Program-made: the position numbers and the translations under genes | The notes under the pieces: model-generated | Told to the model about the DNA's origin: nothing | Seen by the model: the letters and a program-made list of their open reading frames with translations, nothing else | The model's database searches: none | Source: an uncultured Butyrivibrio sp. | GTDB lineage: Bacteria; Bacillota; Clostridia; Lachnospirales; Lachnospiraceae | Direction of reading: 5' to 3' | NCBI GenBank assembly: GCA_946536145.1 | Contig: CAMNEA010000012.1 | Coordinates: 1 to 52,854, forward strand | DNA length: 52,854 nucleotides | Shown here: in pieces, positions 13,979 to 22,071 of the stretch | How the letters are laid out: the number at the start of each line of letters is the position of its first letter | How positions within the stretch are numbered: position 1 is the first letter of the stretch

Positions 13979-16474
13979 ATGGAAAACAGACCGGTAGGTA
14001 GAAAGAAAAACGTAGGCACCGGCGGATCGGGCGTACACAAGAGAGGTGAAGGCCTTGGGACAGGGCCTGTGCTAAATTCAGGCGCCGGTTCAACCACAGT
14101 GGGCTCATCTTCAGGTGGCCCACAAGGCCCTAACAGATCATCCGGAAGAGGAGGCTTTCTTTTTGCAATAATAATCATACTGTTTCTGCTGTTTGGAGGA
14201 GGCGGAGGACTGTCATCTCTTCTAAGTGATGATGAATCTGCGAATGATACGTCAACGCTGCAGCAGGATACAGCAGCAACGCAGACCCAGACGCAGACCC
14301 AGCCCCAGGCAACAACATCTTCAACAACTGTAACTGAGGATACCGCAGGCTCATCTATCGACATACTTGGCGCACTCCTTGGCGGATATGGCTCCTATCA
14401 GGGGGCATCCTCGGGAGCAAATGCAGCCTGGAGCAGTGAGGCCAACACCGGTAAGCTCGATACTTCCGTTGCGGACATTGCAAGAGACAAGAGAACCGTT
14501 ATAAAAGGCGGTGGCAAAGATGTTGTCACCATTATGGTATATATGTGCGGAGCAGACCTTGAGTCCAAGAGCGGTATGGCAACAAGGGATATACAGGAGA
14601 TGCTCGGCGCAAATCTTGGAGATAATATAAACCTTCTCATCTACACCGGAGGAGCAAAGACGTGGCAGAACAACATCGTATCGAGCGCCACCAATCAGAT
14701 CTACCAGGTTAAGAACGGCAGACTAACCCTTCTTAAGGACAACCTGGGAAAAGAACCCATGACAAAGGCCGGAACACTCTCCGGATTTATCAGCTGGGCG
14801 GCAGGCAATTTCCCGGCAAACCGCAACATACTGATTTTCTGGAATCACGGAGGAGGTTCTACCGGAGGCTACGGATATGACGAGAAATTCCCTTCAGCAG
14901 GCTCCATGTCCCTTGCAGGCATAAATGCAGCGCTTAGGGATGGCGGGGTAGACTTTGACTTTGTAGGATTTGACACCTGCCTCATGGCGACGGTTGAGAA
15001 TGCCCTTGTGGTATCAGGATATGCCGATTATCTGGTGGCATCAGAGGAGACAGAGCCCGGTGTAGGCTGGTACTATACAGACTGGCTTACAGCCCTTGGC
15101 AAGAATACCTCGATGGAGACCATCCAGATAGGCAAGAATATCATTGATTCCTTCACGCAGGCCTGTGCTCAGACCTGTCCAGGTCAGAAGACAACACTTT
15201 CCCTTATTGATCTGTGTGAGCTTACTGAGACAGTACCATCGGAACTTGCTGATTTTTCAAAGGATACTTCTGAGAAGATAAACAGCGAATACAAAACAGT
15301 GTCAGATGCAAGGAGCAGCACCAGGGAATTTGCGGCGTCATCAAGAATTGACCAGGTAGATCTTGTCGATTTTGCAAACCGCATGGGAACAAGTGAGTCA
15401 AAAGAGCTGGCTGATGCGCTGCTGGGTGCCATCAAGTATAACAGGACGAGCAGCAACATGACCAATGCCTATGGTCTGTCAATCTACTTCCCATATCAGA
15501 AGGTTTCCAAAGTTGACTCTATGGTGGACACCTATGAGGACATAGGAATGGATGAGGACTATGCCAAGTGCATCCAGAGCTTCGCTTCAATGGAAGTTGC
15601 AGGCCAGGTTGCAGCCGGAGGGGGCTCTTCGGCATCGCCGATGGCTTCACTGTTTGGAGAGTCTTCTTCTGCAGGGAGCACAGGTTCTTCAGCCGAGATC
15701 ATTGGTCAGCTCCTGACGGCATTTTTGTCAAGTGACTTTAAATCAGTTCCCGGACTTTCTGCTTCAAATACATCTTTCCTTGGAAAGAGCCTTGATGTGG
15801 AAAGTGCCGCAGATTACATAGCATCAAATACTCTTGACAGAGCGGCACTTACCTGGACCACCAATTCAGACGGGGATGATGTCATTATCCTTACCAAGGA
15901 TCAGTGGAAGCTGGTGCAGGACCTCGAGCTCAACATATTCTACGACGATGGAGAGGGCTATGTTGACCTTGGTCTTGACAACGTATATGACTTTGATGAC
16001 AACGGTAACCTCAAAGCTCAGAGTGATAAGACCTGGATCGCCATTGATGGTCAGATAGTGGGCTATAAGGTTATAGATATCCAGGGTAATTCCGATAGCT
16101 ATGCGATAACAGGACGGGTACCATGCTATATCAACGGGGACCGAGCAAATCTAATCCTTGTATTTGATTCAGATAACAAGGACGGGTATGTGGCAGGAGC
16201 AACCTATGACTATATAGAAGGTGAGACGGAGACGATAGCCAAGAATCTTACAGAGCTTCAGGTCGGCGATAAGATTGACTTTGTCACCGATTACTACGAC
16301 TACAGCAGGAACTTTAAGGACGCCTACTATCTGGGAGAAACCATGACTGTGGACAAGGATATGGATGAAATGGTCATTGAGAACCTTCCTGTCGGAGAAG
16401 GAGATGTTCTTGTAACCTACAGATTTACAGATATCTACGGCCAGAACTACTGGACAAATGCAATTACATACTAA
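13979..16474 (+). CDS. Membrane-anchored clostripain-family (C11) cysteine peptidase
   Basis: An 831-residue protein. Residues 1-57 are Gly/Ser/Thr-rich with no signal peptide. A membrane anchor (GFLFAIIIILFLLFGG) is at about 59-74, followed by a Gln/Thr linker. The peptidase domain (about 180-540) has the catalytic pair His290 in FWNHGGG and Cys334 in FDTCLMA. The last 250 residues form an extra domain of beta character with no known family. C11 peptidases cleave after Arg/Lys. ATG 13979 is set by GGAGG at 13969-13973; the frame is open from 13934. The topology predicts a surface-tethered enzyme. Confidence 0.88.
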   Translation: MENRPVGRKKNVGTGGSGVHKRGEGLGTGPVLNSGAGSTTVGSSSGGPQGPNRSSGRGGFLFAIIIILFLLFGGGGGLSSLLSDDESANDTSTLQQDTAATQTQTQTQPQATTSSTTVTEDTAGSSIDILGALLGGYGSYQGASSGANAAWSSEANTGKLDTSVADIARDKRTVIKGGGKDVVTIMVYMCGADLESKSGMATRDIQEMLGANLGDNINLLIYTGGAKTWQNNIVSSATNQIYQVKNGRLTLLKDNLGKEPMTKAGTLSGFISWAAGNFPANRNILIFWNHGGGSTGGYGYDEKFPSAGSMSLAGINAALRDGGVDFDFVGFDTCLMATVENALVVSGYADYLVASEETEPGVGWYYTDWLTALGKNTSMETIQIGKNIIDSFTQACAQTCPGQKTTLSLIDLCELTETVPSELADFSKDTSEKINSEYKTVSDARSSTREFAASSRIDQVDLVDFANRMGTSESKELADALLGAIKYNRTSSNMTNAYGLSIYFPYQKVSKVDSMVDTYEDIGMDEDYAKCIQSFASMEVAGQVAAGGGSSASPMASLFGESSSAGSTGSSAEIIGQLLTAFLSSDFKSVPGLSASNTSFLGKSLDVESAADYIASNTLDRAALTWTTNSDGDDVIILTKDQWKLVQDLELNIFYDDGEGYVDLGLDNVYDFDDNGNLKAQSDKTWIAIDGQIVGYKVIDIQGNSDSYAITGRVPCYINGDRANLILVFDSDNKDGYVAGATYDYIEGETETIAKNLTELQVGDKIDFVTDYYDYSRNFKDAYYLGETMTVDKDMDEMVIENLPVGEGDVLVTYRFTDIYGQNYWTNAITY

Positions 16475-16478
16475 AAAA

Positions 16479-16512
16479 ATAAAGGGAGTCCGGATACGGG
16501 CTCCTTTATTTA
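16479..16512 (+). terminator. Terminator after the C11 peptidase
   Basis: AAATAAAGG-GAG pairs with CTC-CTTTATTT around GTCCGGATACGGG. The A and T flanks make it usable from both sides. Confidence 0.75.
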
Positions 16513-16575
16513 TCAGTCGACCTTGAGCATGCGGTATCCTATACCGGCATGAGTCTGTATATGACTTCTTGAATG
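16513..16575 (-). pseudogene. C-terminal remnant of an OmpR-type response regulator
   Basis: The minus strand reads RSHIQTHAGIGYRMLKVD followed by a stop. The pattern IQT--GIGYRM is the conserved C-terminal hairpin of OmpR/PhoB winged-helix regulators. The reading fails upstream, where a GAAACCCGCA/TGCGGGTTTC hairpin (16584-16606) interrupts. Only about 20 codons survive, so this is a deleted gene. Confidence 0.6.
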
Positions 16576-16672
16576 AAATTCCAGAAACCCGCAGGCTGCG
16601 GGTTTCGTGAGAACATGATTCAAAAATGCATAAACTTTTCTTAATAGATTATTTTTGGGAGAAACAAACATA

Positions 16673-17482
16673 ATGGAAGATAAAAACAGAGATTTTTTGT
16701 CGGGAAGAATAAAAGACCTCGCTAACAGAGCCTATCAGAACGGCTTTGTCACGCACACGGATTTTCTGTCAGTTTCTGAAATAGCGACGTTTCATCAGAT
16801 ACTGCTCAGTGAGAAGGTCTCTTCTAATTCAACACAGTACTGCGGCACAGAGTATCTTCTGTACGGGGGATACGACGAGGCGGAGAGAGCGATGGTCTGC
16901 TTTCTACCCGATTATATGGATAAAGAGTCTTTCCTTAGCCAGGAGCAGGATCAGCAGAGCGTGCTTTGCTGCATAAAGGTATCACCTCTGAACGCAAAGT
17001 TCTCAGATGAACTGAGCCACAGAGATTATCTTGGCTCTCTTATGAACCTTGGCATAGAAAGAGACCAGATCGGAGATATCCTGACCGGTGAAGATAAAGC
17101 GTATGTATTTACGACCATGGATGTGTCAGAGATCATCTGCAGGGAACTTGTCCGGATCAAGCATACATCGGTAAGGGCTGAGATCGTAAACCAAAGGGAG
17201 TGCGATATTCGCCCGAAATTTGAAGAAATATCGGGAAGTGTGGCATCGGAGAGAACAGATGCGATAGTGGCATTTGTATATCACCTCTCAAGGGCTGAAG
17301 CACAGCGCCTTATCGAGAGCGAATCTGTATTCATAGATGGCAGAACAGCCTTTAGCGGCGGGTACGACCTAAAGGCCGGTGCAAGAGTCTCTGTCCGCGG
17401 CCATGGTAAATTCATATACGAGGGCCCATCAGGAACTACGAGAAAGGGGAGGCTTTTTGTATCAGTTAAGCTGTTCATTTAA
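16673..17482 (+). CDS. YlmH-like S4-domain RNA-binding protein
   Basis: A 269-residue protein with YlmH layout: an N-terminal domain with FLSVSEIATFHQILL, a central CIKVSPLNAKFSDELSHRDYLGSLMNLGIERDQIGDI segment (the YlmH hallmark), and a C-terminal S4 domain (about 185-260) with RTDAIVAFVYHLSRAEAQRLI and VFIDGR. YlmH homologues bind stalled large ribosomal subunits in quality control and sit near cell-division genes in other Firmicutes. Here it stands alone. ATG 16673 with GGGAGAAA is preferred to the in-frame TTG at 16655. Confidence 0.85.
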   Translation: MEDKNRDFLSGRIKDLANRAYQNGFVTHTDFLSVSEIATFHQILLSEKVSSNSTQYCGTEYLLYGGYDEAERAMVCFLPDYMDKESFLSQEQDQQSVLCCIKVSPLNAKFSDELSHRDYLGSLMNLGIERDQIGDILTGEDKAYVFTTMDVSEIICRELVRIKHTSVRAEIVNQRECDIRPKFEEISGSVASERTDAIVAFVYHLSRAEAQRLIESESVFIDGRTAFSGGYDLKAGARVSVRGHGKFIYEGPSGTTRKGRLFVSVKLFI

Positions 17483-17523
17483 TAATATCTGTGCACGTTA
17501 CTCTCCTTAAGAACTTCTTAGAA

Positions 17524-17656
17524 CAAAGAGTCGCTCGCGACTCTTTGCGCGCTGGTGCGCGCAAGCTTTAGCTTGCAAAATTCATCTGCGCACCAGTCGC
17601 ATCCTTAGCGGAGCGCTTTTTATTCAATAGGAAATCCGAAGGAATTTCCTATTGAA
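17524..17656. repeat. Cluster of four hairpins between convergent genes
   Basis: CAAAGAGTCGC/GCGACTCTTTG (17524-17547), TTGCGCGC/GCGCGCAA (17546-17565), GCAAGCT/AGCTTGC (17561-17576) and TTCAATAGGAAAT.../...ATTTCCTATTGAA (17623-17656) follow each other; some share bases and could exchange. CTGGTGCGC can also pair with GCGCACCAG at 17587-17595. None has its own T tract on the + strand. Confidence 0.6.
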
Positions 17657-17657
17657 T

Positions 17658-17692
17658 GAAAAAAGTCGCCCCACACTGTAATGCGGGGCGAC
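17658..17692 (-). terminator. Terminator of the glutathione peroxidase gene
   Basis: GTCGCCCC and GGGGCGAC (17665-17672 with 17685-17692) form the stem, and on the minus strand TTTTTT follows. It lies 41 bases after the gpx stop. Confidence 0.85.
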
Positions 17693-17733
17693 ATGTATCA
17701 AAGGGGAGATTAATGAAAAAAGCAAAATACTGA

Positions 17734-18276
17734 TCAGATGAGCTGTGCTACGCACGCAGCTACATCTTCCATCTTCTGGGTGGGCTCAAAGCGTGCTACC
17801 ACGTTACCCTCCCTGTCTATAACAAATTTAGTAAAGTTCCACTTGATGTCGGGATTGTTCTTGTAGTCCTTGTCGATCTTCTTGAGCATTACACTCATAG
17901 CAAGCGCAGCAGGACCCTTGCCAAATCCTTCAAAGCCCTTCTGCTCCTTGAGGAATTTGTAGAGAGGAAGCTGAGTATCACCGTTGACATCCGACTTCTT
18001 CATCTGGGGGAACTTGGTATTGTAGTGAAGCTGACAGAACTCATGGATCTCTTCATCGGTTCCGGGTGTCTGTCCGGCAAACTGGTTGCAGGGAATATCA
18101 AGAACCTCGAATCCCTGTTCATGGAACTTCTCATACATATCTTCGATATCCTTGTAATGAGGAGTGAAGCCGCATCCTGTAGCAGTATTCACAACAAGAA
18201 CAACCTTGCCCTTGTAATTATCTAATGAAAAGTCATTGCCCTGCGCATCTTTAACTGAATAATCGTAAAATCCCAT
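17734..18276 (-). CDS. Glutathione peroxidase-family thiol peroxidase
   Basis: A 180-residue protein. The peroxidatic Cys35 lies in VNTATGCGFT and a second Cys in the family motif IPCNQFAGQ (63-69). The Trp-Asn pair in IKWNFTKF completes the active site. It has Cys rather than selenocysteine, so it probably uses thioredoxin to reduce peroxides. The frame is open to 18333, but GGAGG eight bases before ATG 18276 fixes the start. It has a perfect consensus promoter with a palindrome in its spacer. Confidence 0.93.
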   Translation of the reverse strand: MGFYDYSVKDAQGNDFSLDNYKGKVVLVVNTATGCGFTPHYKDIEDMYEKFHEQGFEVLDIPCNQFAGQTPGTDEEIHEFCQLHYNTKFPQMKKSDVNGDTQLPLYKFLKEQKGFEGFGKGPAALAMSVMLKKIDKDYKNNPDIKWNFTKFVIDREGNVVARFEPTQKMEDVAACVAQLI

Positions 18277-18321
18277 ATTATTTACCTCCGATTTGTTAGT
18301 TGTTTCGTTCGATTTATCCAA

Positions 18322-18350
18322 ATTATATTGCATGCAATCTTTACTGTCAA
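18322..18350 (-). promoter_or_regulatory. Perfect consensus promoter of gpx with an internal palindrome
   Basis: On the minus strand TTGACA (18350-18345), 17 bases, then TATAAT (18327-18322). The spacer holds the palindrome TTGCATGCAA (18328-18337), well placed for a repressor. A promoter this strong usually needs control. Confidence 0.85.
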
Positions 18351-18356
18351 TACCTG

Positions 18357-18385
18357 TTGCAAAAAATTTTTTTACCTTATATCAT
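18357..18385 (+). promoter_or_regulatory. Promoter of the exonuclease, giving a leaderless mRNA
   Basis: TTGCAA (18357-18362), 17 bases, TATCAT (18380-18385). A start site six or seven bases on falls at 18391-18392, the first base of the ATG. No ribosome site is seen upstream of the ATG. Confidence 0.65.
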
Positions 18386-18391
18386 TTAATT

Positions 18392-19333
18392 ATGGGTAAT
18401 TATATTGTTTTTGACCTGGAATGGAACCAGGGAGAGGCACCGGTCACAAGAGGCGATAAGACGCTTGTTTTCGAGATAGTTGAGATCGGAGCTGTAAAAC
18501 TTAATGAGCGCTTTGAGAAAATCGGTGAGTTTTCCAGACTTATAAGGCCGCAGATTCACCGATTTATGCACAGGGTCACAGGCAGGATCATACATCTTTC
18601 GATGGAGGATCTGAAGGCAGGGGAACTGTTTCAGGATGTGGCAGAAGATTTTCTCAGATGGTGTGGCGAGGATCCCAAGTTTGCAACCTGGGGAACTCTT
18701 GATCTGACGGAATTCCAGAGGAATCTGGATTTCTTTGGCATGCCTCTCTTGTCAGACAGGCCGCTTGCCTATTATGATGTGCAGAAGCTATACAGCCTGG
18801 CATTTGATGACGGGCGCTCAAGGAAGTCTCTTGAGAACGCGATTGATGAGAGGGGCATAAATAAGGACATTCCTTTCCACAGAGCTCTGGCTGATGCCGA
18901 GTATACTGCCAAGATCTTTGGGATGATCGATGAGAGAACGCTTAGGAAGATCTCTTTTGACACCTATGTCACGCCCAAGACAAGAAAACAGGAGATCCGT
19001 ATAGTATTTGATAATTATGAGAAATATATCTCCAGGGAATTTGAGCTCAAGGAGGATATCCTTGAAAATATGGAGATAATGAGCACAAGGTGTTATCTGT
19101 GCGGCAAAAATATCAGAAGAAAGATCAAGTGGTTTACTCCAAACGGCAAGCACTACTACGCGGTGGGAATGTGCGAAAAGCATGGCGCCATGAAGGCCAA
19201 GGTGCGTATTAAGAAGGCGGAGAGCGGCAAGCTCTACGTCGTTAAAACGTGCCGGTTCATATCACCTGAAGAGGTGGAGAATATTAAAAAGAAACAGATG
19301 AAGCTTAAGAAGTCAAGGTCAAAACTTCCCTGA
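18392..19333 (+). CDS. DEDDh-family 3'-5' exonuclease with a C-terminal zinc-knuckle-like region
   Basis: A 313-residue protein. The N-terminal domain has the DEDD residues: YIVFDLEWN (Asp-Glu pair), WGTLDLTEF (second Asp) and HRALADAEYTAKIF (His and last Asp). This fold removes 3' nucleotides from RNA or DNA. Residues about 225-313 carry CYLCGKNIRRKIKWF and MCEKHG, a possible Cys/His metal site, and a basic tail, which suggests nucleic-acid binding. It is probably translated without a leader. Its end overlaps the converging dacF-like gene by 15 bases. Confidence 0.85.
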   Translation: MGNYIVFDLEWNQGEAPVTRGDKTLVFEIVEIGAVKLNERFEKIGEFSRLIRPQIHRFMHRVTGRIIHLSMEDLKAGELFQDVAEDFLRWCGEDPKFATWGTLDLTEFQRNLDFFGMPLLSDRPLAYYDVQKLYSLAFDDGRSRKSLENAIDERGINKDIPFHRALADAEYTAKIFGMIDERTLRKISFDTYVTPKTRKQEIRIVFDNYEKYISREFELKEDILENMEIMSTRCYLCGKNIRRKIKWFTPNGKHYYAVGMCEKHGAMKAKVRIKKAESGKLYVVKTCRFISPEEVENIKKKQMKLKKSRSKLP

Positions 19334-20770
19334 CTTGAGCCTGCCCTTCTTAAACTCCTTTTTTCTTCTTCCGTATCTTAGTCTGTCGTACCTGCTGGAA
19401 TGACCTCTTCCGGCAAGGGCTCTTGACACAGCATCAATGATGAAGCAAAAGATCACTAAGACAATTCCAACTATTATGACAACAAGCTTAATATTGATAT
19501 AGACAGTTCTGTTTGATGACGGCTCGTCGTCCTTACCCTTACCTGAAAGCGGAAGATAGCAGACGTATGCCTTCCCGACAGGTTCGCTGTGGTAGGTGTA
19601 ATCTACTCTTGCAATGGCAGAGGGGATATTTGCCATCTCTTCCTGAGTCAGGTCATAACTCATTTCTATGTCGGTATCCTCTATGGTCTGGGTCTTTGGA
19701 ATGATTATATTATCATCCTTTGAAATCCTGAGGATTGTTCCGGACTGGCCGAATACGTCGTTGTCAGATTCAAAAAAGACGGAATCCGAGGGCATGTACC
19801 GAGTCTCATTATCGGCTACATTTACTGACTGGAAGTTACTGAAGCCATAGTCGAAAAGTGTAACCGTATCTGTGAACTGAGCGGGAGATTCTTCCTTAAA
19901 TACTACACAGATCAGTCTTAGCCCGTTTTTTTCTGCGCATGTTACTAAAGTCTCTCTTGCCAGATCGGTATAACCCGTTTTTCCCCCGGCAATTCCCTCA
20001 TAGGCTATTTCGCCGTTTATAAGCTTATGCTTGTTGTTGAGATAGAAATCATCGGGCTGGTTTTTGGAGGCTGTAAAGTGATATCTTGGAGTATTGCCAA
20101 CCTTGCGCAGAAGTTCATTGTCAAAAAATGCGCGGGAAATGAGCGCTAGATCATAGGCGCTTGTGTAGTGGTCATCAGCCTGAAGACCGTTGGTGTTGGC
20201 AAAGTGTGTATTGGTACAGCCAAGTTCTTTGGCTCTTTCATTCATAAGCTTTACAAAAGAAGGGATGGATCCGCTGACATGTTCAGCGACAGCATTTGCC
20301 ACCTCATTGGCGCTTCCGACCATTATCCCGTATAGTGCCTGTTCAAGCGTGATACTCTGTCCGACATCCATTCCGATATTGGATCCGCCCTTGGGGACAC
20401 TGAACACAGCCTCGTCCGAGAAAGTGATGGTGTCCGAGAGCCCGGAATTTTCCACTGCCAGAAGACAGGTCATTATCTTGGTCGTGCTGGCAGGGTAGAG
20501 CTCTTCGTGGATATTCTTGGCATAGAGGATCGTGCCCGTGCCCGCTTCCATCAGAATCGCCGCCTGTGCGGTGATCTCGGGACCCTGGGGCCAGAGCGGG
20601 ATGTCATTGGACTGAATGGGCAGATCTTTTCTAAGAAGAGCCTCTTCCTGGTAGTCAACAGCGGCATAAGAATAAAACGCGGCGCTGTAAAAGGCGAAAA
20701 GAAGCGCAGCACAAAGAAAAAATGCCCTGTATATGAAATTTCCGTTAAGTCTTCCTTTTAAAAATCTCAT
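19319..20770 (-). CDS. dacF: D-alanyl-D-alanine carboxypeptidase (PBP5/DacF type)
   Basis: A 483-residue penicillin-binding protein of peptidase family S11. An N-terminal signal segment (14-36) is followed by the catalytic motifs S95-x-x-K98 in PASTTK, S153-A-N155 and K264-T-G. The enzyme trims the terminal D-Ala of peptidoglycan stem peptides outside the membrane. Unlike PBP5 with its amphipathic anchor, the C-terminus has a true membrane segment (IKLVVIIVGIVLVIFCFII) and a basic cytoplasmic tail. ATG 20770 has no ribosome site; the promoter at 20780-20808 predicts a leader of about three bases. Confidence 0.92.
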   Translation of the reverse strand: MRFLKGRLNGNFIYRAFFLCAALLFAFYSAAFYSYAAVDYQEEALLRKDLPIQSNDIPLWPQGPEITAQAAILMEAGTGTILYAKNIHEELYPASTTKIMTCLLAVENSGLSDTITFSDEAVFSVPKGGSNIGMDVGQSITLEQALYGIMVGSANEVANAVAEHVSGSIPSFVKLMNERAKELGCTNTHFANTNGLQADDHYTSAYDLALISRAFFDNELLRKVGNTPRYHFTASKNQPDDFYLNNKHKLINGEIAYEGIAGGKTGYTDLARETLVTCAEKNGLRLICVVFKEESPAQFTDTVTLFDYGFSNFQSVNVADNETRYMPSDSVFFESDNDVFGQSGTILRISKDDNIIIPKTQTIEDTDIEMSYDLTQEEMANIPSAIARVDYTYHSEPVGKAYVCYLPLSGKGKDDEPSSNRTVYINIKLVVIIVGIVLVIFCFIIDAVSRALAGRGHSSRYDRLRYGRRKKEFKKGRLKSGKF

Positions 20771-20779
20771 GGTATGCTT

Positions 20780-20828
20780 ATAATACAATACTTCCCAACT
20801 TGGAGCAAATGTTGTAGAATTTTAGTAT
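20780..20828. promoter_or_regulatory. Face-to-face overlapping promoters of dacF and trmB
   Basis: Minus strand: TTGCTC (20808-20803), 17 bases, TATTAT (20785-20780). Plus strand: TTGGAG (20800-20805), 17 bases, TAGTAT (20823-20828). The two -35 boxes overlap by three bases, so the promoters should exclude each other. Confidence 0.6.
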
Positions 20829-20851
20829 AAGACTTACAGGCAGGATTTGAA

Positions 20852-21508
20852 ATGCGCTTACGAAATATAGCGGGATCACGAGAAGTTATCGCTGACAGCG
20901 ATTTTACCGTCAAGGATCCCAATGAGAAAAAGGGACTCTGGAAAAAGGAAGTTTTTTGTAACGACAACAGGATCCGGATCGAGATCGGGATGGGGAAGGG
21001 ACGTTTTATTATGGACATGGCAGCCCTCAACCCCGACGTCAACTATATCGGGATCGAAAAATACTCCAGTGTTCTTCTGCGGGCCATCCAGAAACAGGAG
21101 CAGACTCTTTTGCCGAATGTGAAATTTATAAGGATGGATGCCGAGGATATTACTGAAGTTTTTGCGCCGGGAGAGGTTGACAGGATATATCTGAATTTCT
21201 CGGATCCATGGCCCAAGGACAGACATGCCAAGAGGAGACTTCCATCAAGGCAGTTTCTGGCCAGATATGACAGTATTCTTGCTCCCGAGGGGGTAGTTGA
21301 GTTCAAGACTGATAACAGGGATCTGTTCATGTTTGCGCTTGAAGAGGTTGAGTCTGCCGGATGGAATCTGGATCAGGTTACCTATGATCTTCATAGCGAC
21401 CCTGTCATGAACGTTGGAAATGTAATGACTGAGTATGAGGAGAGGTTCTCATCTTTAGGTAACCCAATTTATAAATATATTATCAGCAGAAAAAGGAAAG
21501 GGGAGTAA
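20852..21508 (+). CDS. trmB: tRNA (guanine-N7-)-methyltransferase
   Basis: A 218-residue SAM methyltransferase that makes m7G46 in tRNA. It has the SAM-binding IEIGMGKGRF, the YIGIEKYSSV acidic strand end, NVKFIRMDAEDI, and the TrmB signature LNFSDPWPKDRHAKRRL with the catalytic Asp, then FKTDNRDLF. The length is normal. trxA starts five bases after its stop, so they share an mRNA. Confidence 0.96.
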   Translation: MRLRNIAGSREVIADSDFTVKDPNEKKGLWKKEVFCNDNRIRIEIGMGKGRFIMDMAALNPDVNYIGIEKYSSVLLRAIQKQEQTLLPNVKFIRMDAEDITEVFAPGEVDRIYLNFSDPWPKDRHAKRRLPSRQFLARYDSILAPEGVVEFKTDNRDLFMFALEEVESAGWNLDQVTYDLHSDPVMNVGNVMTEYEERFSSLGNPIYKYIISRKRKGE

Positions 21509-21513
21509 CACAG

Positions 21514-21834
21514 ATGGATTACGCGTTTAACAGTCAGAATTTCGAAGAAGAGGTGCTTAAGAGTAAACTGCCGGTACTGGTTGATTTTTCAGCAGACTGG
21601 TGCGGTCCCTGCAAGATGATGGCTCCAATGATCGAGAAGTTTGCGGAGGAGTACGAAGGGGAGCTCAAGGTAGGGAAGATTAACGTGGATCAGTCACCTG
21701 ATATTGCACAGAAGTACAATGTAATGTCAATCCCGATGTTTGCATTCTTCAAGAATGGCGAGGTTGTTGAGACCGCAGTTGGAGCACTTAACAAAGCGAA
21801 ATTACAGGGAATCATAGACAAGGTGCTGGCCTGA
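21514..21834 (+). CDS. trxA: Thioredoxin
   Basis: A 106-residue cytoplasmic thioredoxin with active site WCGPC in FSADWCGPCKMM and the cis-Pro in SIPMFAFF. It supplies reducing power to reductases and peroxidases, possibly including the peroxidase at 17734. A GGGGAG ribosome site overlaps the end of trmB. Confidence 0.96.
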   Translation: MDYAFNSQNFEEEVLKSKLPVLVDFSADWCGPCKMMAPMIEKFAEEYEGELKVGKINVDQSPDIAQKYNVMSIPMFAFFKNGEVVETAVGALNKAKLQGIIDKVLA

Positions 21835-21844
21835 TAGGCCAGCA

Positions 21845-22042
21845 TTTTGCAACTATTCAGAGCCAAGCAGAAATATACAAAACACAGATATCGAGCTTGC
21901 TCGGATAGATGTGTTTTAGTATATTTCTATTTGGCGGATATCCGGCAACGAGGAAATGCGAGCATTTCCGAGTCTTGGGTCTGAATAGTTGTAAAAGCCA
22001 AGCAAAAATTTGCAAAACACAGATATCGAGCTTGGATAGATG
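21845..22042. repeat. Palindromic repeat element with internal direct repeat
   Basis: Outer arms TTTTGCAACTATTCAGA (21845-21861) and TCTGAATAGTTGTAAAA (21980-21996) match at 16 of 17 positions. Inside, AAAACACA and TGTGTTTT plus GAAATATAC/GTATATTTC (about 21869-21929) form a second long stem, then GGAAATGC/GCATTTCC. A 47-51-base direct repeat (21861-21911 and 21996-22042), sharing AAAACACAGATATCGAGCTT, runs beyond the right arm. The structure resembles a MITE or large REP cluster. Confidence 0.7.
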
Positions 22043-22071
22043 CATTTAAGGCGCAGACGGGGAGATTGGTT

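Noticed and set aside
13957..14364. Long minus-strand frame rich in Pro/Ser opposite the C11 peptidase start
   Set aside because: It mirrors the Gly/Ser/Thr-rich N-terminus of the real gene, and no ribosome site or family pattern is visible.
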